A DNA stretch of 64,000 nucleotides from Massilia timonae CCUG 45783. Its GTDB lineage: Bacteria > Pseudomonadota > Gammaproteobacteria > Burkholderiales > Burkholderiaceae_D. Shown here piece by piece: positions 60,502 to 64,000 of the stretch (positions within the stretch are counted from its first letter, which is position 1; each line of letters starts with the position of its first letter). The translations under genes and the position numbers were made by a program. Location of the stretch: NCBI RefSeq assembly GCF_000315425.1, contig NZ_JH992922.1, forward strand, positions 855,560-919,559, given 5' to 3'. Under the pieces are notes generated by a model. The model had not been told where the DNA came from and ran no database searches. It saw only the letters and a list, made by a program, of their open reading frames with translations.

Positions 60502-62272
60502 ATGGGCGGCGAAACCATCCGCAGCCCTGGAAGCGAAGCCGGCAGGAAAAGCTGGCGATGTCATCGTGCCCGAAGAGACAATATTTGGCATTGTGTCCCG
60601 CTACCACGCATTGACTGGGCATCCGACTTCCGGGGACACGCTGATCGAATTGCTGAACCGGCGATGCGTTACCTTGGGCACGGCATTTCCCAGTGGCCTG
60701 AACCTGATCTCGAAAGATCTTCGGTTGCCGGTGAACACGATCGAGGAACTGATCGAAGGGCACACGATCCTCCCGTGCTTCAGGCCATTTATGCACCACG
60801 CCCACTATATACGGATTGCCGATTCGATGGCGACGGGTACGGCGAGTTGCACGAAAATCACCTTAGGACTGTTGGCGAGCCGCGTGGGAGCGGAAGATGT
60901 GCTGCGATTCTGTCCCGTCTGTGCTGGGACCGACTGCGAAACGATCGGCATTGCGACATGGTATCGCGCGCACCAGTTTCCAGGTGTTCTGGTTTGCCCT
61001 TATCACGGTGTTCCTCTCGTGGCATTCGACTGCTTGGCGCAGCGCCTGAAGCGCACACAGTTATTTCTTCCAGCTGCCGCCACGAAGTGGAATGCTCAGA
61101 AGTGCGCTGCGAAAGTAGACGATCGGGCTCTTGAAAAATTAGTGATCGTCTCGCGGCTCATTGCTCAGTTATTTTTGCTGCGGGGTGTGCCAGTCGATCC
61201 ACTGACCTGGCGGAACCATTACCTCGCCCATTTGGTGGACCGGGACCTAGCCACGGCAAGCGTGAGGGTTCGTCAACGAGCATTGCAAAGCGCACTCCTC
61301 GATTTTTGGGGGACCATGAGGAACCTGTCCCCGTTTGATGGCATATTCGCGCGCTGCGCTGGGGACGATTCGTGGTTGACGAGTCTTTACCGTCGGCCTC
61401 GTGCTGCACACCATCCACTGCTGCATGTTCTGCTGATCGGATTTCTGGCCGAGAGCATGGAATCTTTTCTTTGGACCGACATGCCTTCTCCGGCGATCAC
61501 TTCCGCACCTGATGAACAGGTGTACACAGCTACGGAATGCAAGATCGCCGCTTTAGCTGCCGATGGTCGGTCGATGCGTCAGGTGGCGAAAAAGCTCGGT
61601 TTGTCTGTCAACGCGGTCCTGGTCAAAGCGGGAAAAATCGGCATCAGCTTTACGCGCAGGCCCAAGAAGCTTGATGCCGCGGTCCGTTCGGAAGTGCGGT
61701 ATGCCTTGGCGGCGGGCGATGCCATCGCGCATATTGTGAACACGACCGGGCTGTCAGCATCGACCGTAAATCGAATTCTAGGGGCGGATCTCAGCCTGCA
61801 AACTCAGCGTGCTGCCACCATGCGGGAGCAGCGGCAGGCACATGCCCGTGACAAGCTGCGCGCCGCTCTGGTCGCGTCACCATCAGCCGGATTCAAGGCG
61901 CTCCAGACTGCGTTGGGGGCCGACTTCATTTGGCTTTACCGGCACGACCGCGTCTGGCTCCGGGCTCAGCTTCCCACCACACTTCGGATTGTGGAGCGGA
62001 CCTCGTCAGTTGATTGGTGCGCCCGCGACAGGACGATGGTGGAGCGCGTGAGGTTGGCGGCTGCAGAGATACTGGATCCGTCGAGATGCCCGAGGCGTGT
62101 GACCCTCAATGAGATTGGACGATGCACTGGCAACGCATCGTGGCTCGACAAGTACCTTGCACGGCTGCCCCGAACGGCAGAACTGCTGTCCCAAGTCCTT
62201 GAACCGGCTGCCGCGTTTCGGGTACGCCAGCTTGCGTGGCGTGAGAAACATACTGTAGACGCCCGAGATTAG
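60470..62272 (+). CDS. tnsD: TnsD/TniQ target-site selector
   Basis: A 600-residue protein (Tn7 TnsD is 508). The N-terminal TniQ domain has a zinc site: C148 and C151 (RFCPVCAGTDCE) with C176 and H179 (VLVCPYHGVPL). The helical C-terminal half, including RSMRQVAKKLGLSVNAVLVK, looks like a helix-turn-helix DNA-binding region that in Tn7 recognises the glmS 3' end. The element sits exactly there, which supports that role. It is the last gene of the operon; a terminator begins inside its final codons. Confidence 0.92.
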   Translation: MKASTWAAVDEWAAKPSAALEAKPAGKAGDVIVPEETIFGIVSRYHALTGHPTSGDTLIELLNRRCVTLGTAFPSGLNLISKDLRLPVNTIEELIEGHTILPCFRPFMHHAHYIRIADSMATGTASCTKITLGLLASRVGAEDVLRFCPVCAGTDCETIGIATWYRAHQFPGVLVCPYHGVPLVAFDCLAQRLKRTQLFLPAAATKWNAQKCAAKVDDRALEKLVIVSRLIAQLFLLRGVPVDPLTWRNHYLAHLVDRDLATASVRVRQRALQSALLDFWGTMRNLSPFDGIFARCAGDDSWLTSLYRRPRAAHHPLLHVLLIGFLAESMESFLWTDMPSPAITSAPDEQVYTATECKIAALAADGRSMRQVAKKLGLSVNAVLVKAGKIGISFTRRPKKLDAAVRSEVRYALAAGDAIAHIVNTTGLSASTVNRILGADLSLQTQRAATMREQRQAHARDKLRAALVASPSAGFKALQTALGADFIWLYRHDRVWLRAQLPTTLRIVERTSSVDWCARDRTMVERVRLAAAEILDPSRCPRRVTLNEIGRCTGNASWLDKYLARLPRTAELLSQVLEPAAAFRVRQLAWREKHTVDARD

Positions 62273-62287
62273 AGTCGGGTTTTTTTT
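62262..62287 (+). terminator. Rho-independent terminator of the tns operon
   Basis: CCCGA-GATTAGAG-TCGGG is followed by eight T residues. The tnsD stop codon TAG (62270-62272) lies in the loop. Confidence 0.85.
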
Positions 62288-62348
62288 CAACAACAGGCGC
62301 ATAGCGGAGGTTACAACGAAAAAAAGGCCGCTACTCTAAAGGTAAGTA

Positions 62349-62951
62349 TTAGTTCGAGTTCGAGGTCGTGTATGTTACTTTTCCGGCAATGATCGACAAG
62401 TAATTAAGCCCCTGTAATGCGTTGATGACAGAAGAAACCTCGGAGTCCGTAAGCTGCTTTTGAAAATGAGCGGCAACAGAGCTTTGCAGAGTCTTTTCGG
62501 TTCGAGGTTTTGTTGAATTTGGCTGCTGCAACCTGCCAAGAAATGCGCGGGCTCGCTCCTCAGGCGTCTTCAAGTGCATAGTTTTCACCGCTGGGATTTC
62601 CTCGAGCGATGACCATCGACCACAGAAGATTTTTTGCTCTTTAAGATGCTGGATGAGCGGATCAAAGCCTGTATCCTTTGAAATTATGTGAAAGAAAGCG
62701 TCCGACTCGTCGCAGGAAATGCGTCCAATATAGTAGGCAATATGGAAGTCCAAAGCATTCGGTCCCACACCGGCAATCTTGATGTACTCCGCACGTTCAC
62801 CCATCCGCTGCATAGCCGTTACTAAATCAAAGGGCAGCTTATTCTGCGTCGCTCCGACAAATACCTTGAGCCTAAAGTGGTCAGCCGCAAGGACACCCAG
62901 AGATGCCGGTTGAACGCTCTCAAAATCGATAAGGACTATATTTTTACGCAA
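62349..62951 (-). CDS. NYN/PIN-like domain protein (predicted nuclease)
   Basis: A 200-residue protein beginning MRKNIVLIDFESVQPASLGV. The N-terminal IDFES with conserved acidics, VGPNALDFHIAYYIGRISCD and FFHIISKDTGFDPLIQHLKE are the three acidic clusters of NYN/PIN-like RNases (LabA/Limkain-type fold). After residue 125 a helical C-terminal region of unknown role follows. Such genes are frequent in mobile defence cargo. A 49-residue protein gene lies just upstream on the same strand. Confidence 0.78.
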   Translation of the reverse strand: MRKNIVLIDFESVQPASLGVLAADHFRLKVFVGATQNKLPFDLVTAMQRMGERAEYIKIAGVGPNALDFHIAYYIGRISCDESDAFFHIISKDTGFDPLIQHLKEQKIFCGRWSSLEEIPAVKTMHLKTPEERARAFLGRLQQPNSTKPRTEKTLQSSVAAHFQKQLTDSEVSSVINALQGLNYLSIIAGKVTYTTSNSN

Positions 62952-63076
62952 CTGGTCTCTTTCTATGGACTACTGACCGACCGTGGACGACGAAATTCTT
63001 CGACCGGCAGCATCCGGCTCCTCGGCCGTTGACTCACACAAGCTCGCGCCGTTGATGGGGTTGCGTCCTGCCGAGT

Positions 63077-63226
63077 TCAGTCTTTCTTTGGACCAAACTT
63101 GTTTGCCCCTTTAGAGTTCGACTTTTTCACTCCATGCGGGGGAAGGTACACTTTCCGATCACCCGATGGTTTAAGATCCTTGGGTTTTTTGTCGCCAAGG
63201 CCGAACAATTTTCCTAGAAAAGACAT
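63077..63226 (-). CDS. Small basic protein upstream of the NYN gene
   Basis: A 49-residue protein: MSFLGKLFGLGDKKPKDLKP then SGDRKVYLPPHGVKKSNSKG and a lysine-rich end. It has a very good ribosome site AGAGGA 6 bp before the ATG. A short hydrophobic N-terminus is followed by a basic tail. It precedes the NYN gene by 125 bp on the same strand, so it may be a partner, for example an inhibitor or membrane anchor; that is speculative. Confidence 0.6.
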   Translation of the reverse strand: MSFLGKLFGLGDKKPKDLKPSGDRKVYLPPHGVKKSNSKGANKFGPKKD

Positions 63227-63347
63227 ATAAATCCTCTTGTGTTGGCTACCGGCTATGCAGGCGTACCAATTAGTACCAGACTTTTCCTATCTCAAGCGTT
63301 TGAATTGAATTGCTCCAATAAACCGCGGAGGTCTTACTAAGAACTAA

Positions 63348-64000
63348 GGAAACGCTGATTAATTGACGATTTTTGCGTCTCCGAGGTTTTTTTGCGACGC
63401 GGTTGCGCTCCAGCTGCGATCTCGTTTTTAGAGATCACTACAGCCTGTTTTTATGCGATATAGCGGTATCCCTTGCGCCTTTTGGCGCTCAGGACGCAAC
63501 TCGGGTTTCAGTGACCCTAAATCGCCGGCCAGCCAGCACTAAATTGGCGAAGCCAAACAGAGTAAACAGTTGCGCGGTGTTCTTCGCCAGGCCGCGGTAG
63601 CGCGTCTTCCGATGACGGAACAGGTTCTTGATGACATGGAACGGATGCTCGACTTTCGCGCGCACGCTGGCCTTCAAATGCTCCAGTTTTTCCGTCATGC
63701 GGCCCAGTTTGTTTTTGGGAAGCGCCTTGCGTTTGGAACGCTTCATGGCGACATGCCAGGTCACTGCTTTGCCAACATTTTCGGGGCGCTTCTCCACGCC
63801 CTGATAGCCTGCGTCGCCGAGTGCAGCGGTCTCGTCTCCATGCAAAAGCGCATGTGCTTGCGTCATGTCGGAGACATTGCCAGCCGTGCCCACGACGGTG
63901 TGCACCAGGCCAGACGCAGCATCAACGCCGATGTGCGCTTTCATCCCGAAGTGCCAGTCATTGCCCTTCTTCGATTGGTGCATCTCCGGATCACGCTTGC
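63348..64000 (-). mobile_element. IS5-family element, right part outside window
   Basis: The end GGAAACGCTGATTAATTG lies directly after CTAA (63344-63347), the target type of IS5 elements. The transposase is on the minus strand with its 5' part beyond 64000. Confidence 0.85.
63489..64000 (-). CDS. IS5-family transposase, N-terminus outside window
   Basis: About 170 C-terminal residues: DPEMHQSKKGNDWHFGMKAH, IGVDAASGLVHTVVGTAGNV with the second catalytic aspartate, and KVEHPFHVIKNLFRHRKTRY containing the glutamate. This is the classical IS5/IS1031-type ending with LAKNTAQLFTLFGFANLVLA. The frame remains open to the window edge. Confidence 0.93.
   Translation of the reverse strand, partial: KRDPEMHQSKKGNDWHFGMKAHIGVDAASGLVHTVVGTAGNVSDMTQAHALLHGDETAALGDAGYQGVEKRPENVGKAVTWHVAMKRSKRKALPKNKLGRMTEKLEHLKASVRAKVEHPFHVIKNLFRHRKTRYRGLAKNTAQLFTLFGFANLVLAGRRFRVTETRVAS

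Larger units (their letters stand above)
44018..64000 (+). mobile_element. Tn7-like transposon at attTn7 (far end outside window)
   Basis: The element starts at or near TGTTACGCTG (44018), 11 bp after the glmS stop; TGACAG at 44029 is an alternative terminus. It carries tnsA, tnsB, tnsC and tnsD/tniQ on the plus strand, so its transposase genes read away from glmS as in Tn7. Cargo lies on both sides of the tns genes: a methylase-ATPase-HEPN cassette, IS elements, a broken gene, and a NYN-nuclease gene. No matching far end is seen before 64000. No tnsE or CRISPR-Cas genes are present in the window. Confidence 0.85.

Noticed and set aside
62273..62951. tnsE after tnsD
   Set aside because: The following gene is on the other strand and has NYN/PIN features, not TnsE.
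62273..63347. The far end of the Tn7-like element
   Set aside because: I looked for the complement of the 44037 repeats and a TCCAT duplication and saw none here.
44018..64000. CRISPR-associated Tn7 (CAST)
   Set aside because: No cas genes or repeat arrays are visible. Insertion at attTn7 with TnsD is the ordinary route.

Overview
The window looks like a high-GC betaproteobacterial chromosome, most likely Oxalobacteraceae of the Massilia/Telluria kind. The evidence is gene content and order (atpIBEFHAGDC beside parB-parA-rsmG-mnmG, a SlmA-type TetR regulator, a fused pabBC, PutA with a divergent Lrp-type regulator) and strong GC bias in the core genes. The genus is inferred.

Region 1, about 1-13000, is ordinary core and housekeeping sequence: nitronate monooxygenase (cut by the window edge), MBL-fold hydrolase, DUF1289 protein, polyhydroxyalkanoate-depolymerase-like esterase, argB, tRNA-Thr(GGT), pyrimidine nucleotidase, slmA, pabBC, ompW with an FNR-like box, periplasmic glutathione peroxidase, CoA-binding protein, amidase and a serine beta-lactamase-family hydrolase. 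A lower-GC Abi_2-type HEPN gene (13013-13909) sits just beyond the end of the atp operon.

Region 2, about 14100-29900, is the origin neighbourhood. It holds the complete F1Fo ATP synthase operon with a near-consensus promoter, then parB, parA, rsmG, mnmG and three parS sites (a fourth lies at 35428). A roughly 1-kb gene-free segment (27904-28869) looks like oriC. It is built from three diverged copies of one module, each with DnaA boxes, a DnaA-trio-like CTACTA run and TTGTATACA. dnaA is not in the window.

Region 3, about 29000-44006, is core again: mtnN-like nucleosidase, ald, putA with its divergent Lrp regulator, a LysR regulator, ferredoxin, coaD, rsmD, a DUF6279-like lipoprotein, glmU, an Lrp regulator and glmS.

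Region 4, 44018 to the window end, is a Tn7-like transposon inserted just after the glmS stop codon, the classical attTn7 site. Tandem 20-bp repeats mark its glmS-proximal end. tnsA, tnsB, tnsC and tnsD/tniQ lie at 55929-62272 and read away from glmS. Unlike Tn7, about 11.9 kb of cargo lies between that end and tnsA. The cargo holds an IS2-like element, a tightly coupled three-gene cassette (N6-adenine methylase fused to a specificity-like domain, an AAA ATPase with zinc ribbon and helix-hairpin-helix tail, and a HEPN protein), a small acidic protein, and an unknown gene broken by two further IS3-family elements. After tnsD come a NYN/PIN-like nuclease gene, a 49-residue basic protein and an IS5-family element that runs off the window. 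The far transposon end is not visible. The methylase-ATPase-HEPN cassette is the best candidate for an undescribed defence system here. It is lower in GC than the core, sits in a transposon known for carrying defence cargo, and joins a DNA-modification module to a likely RNA-cleaving toxin domain.
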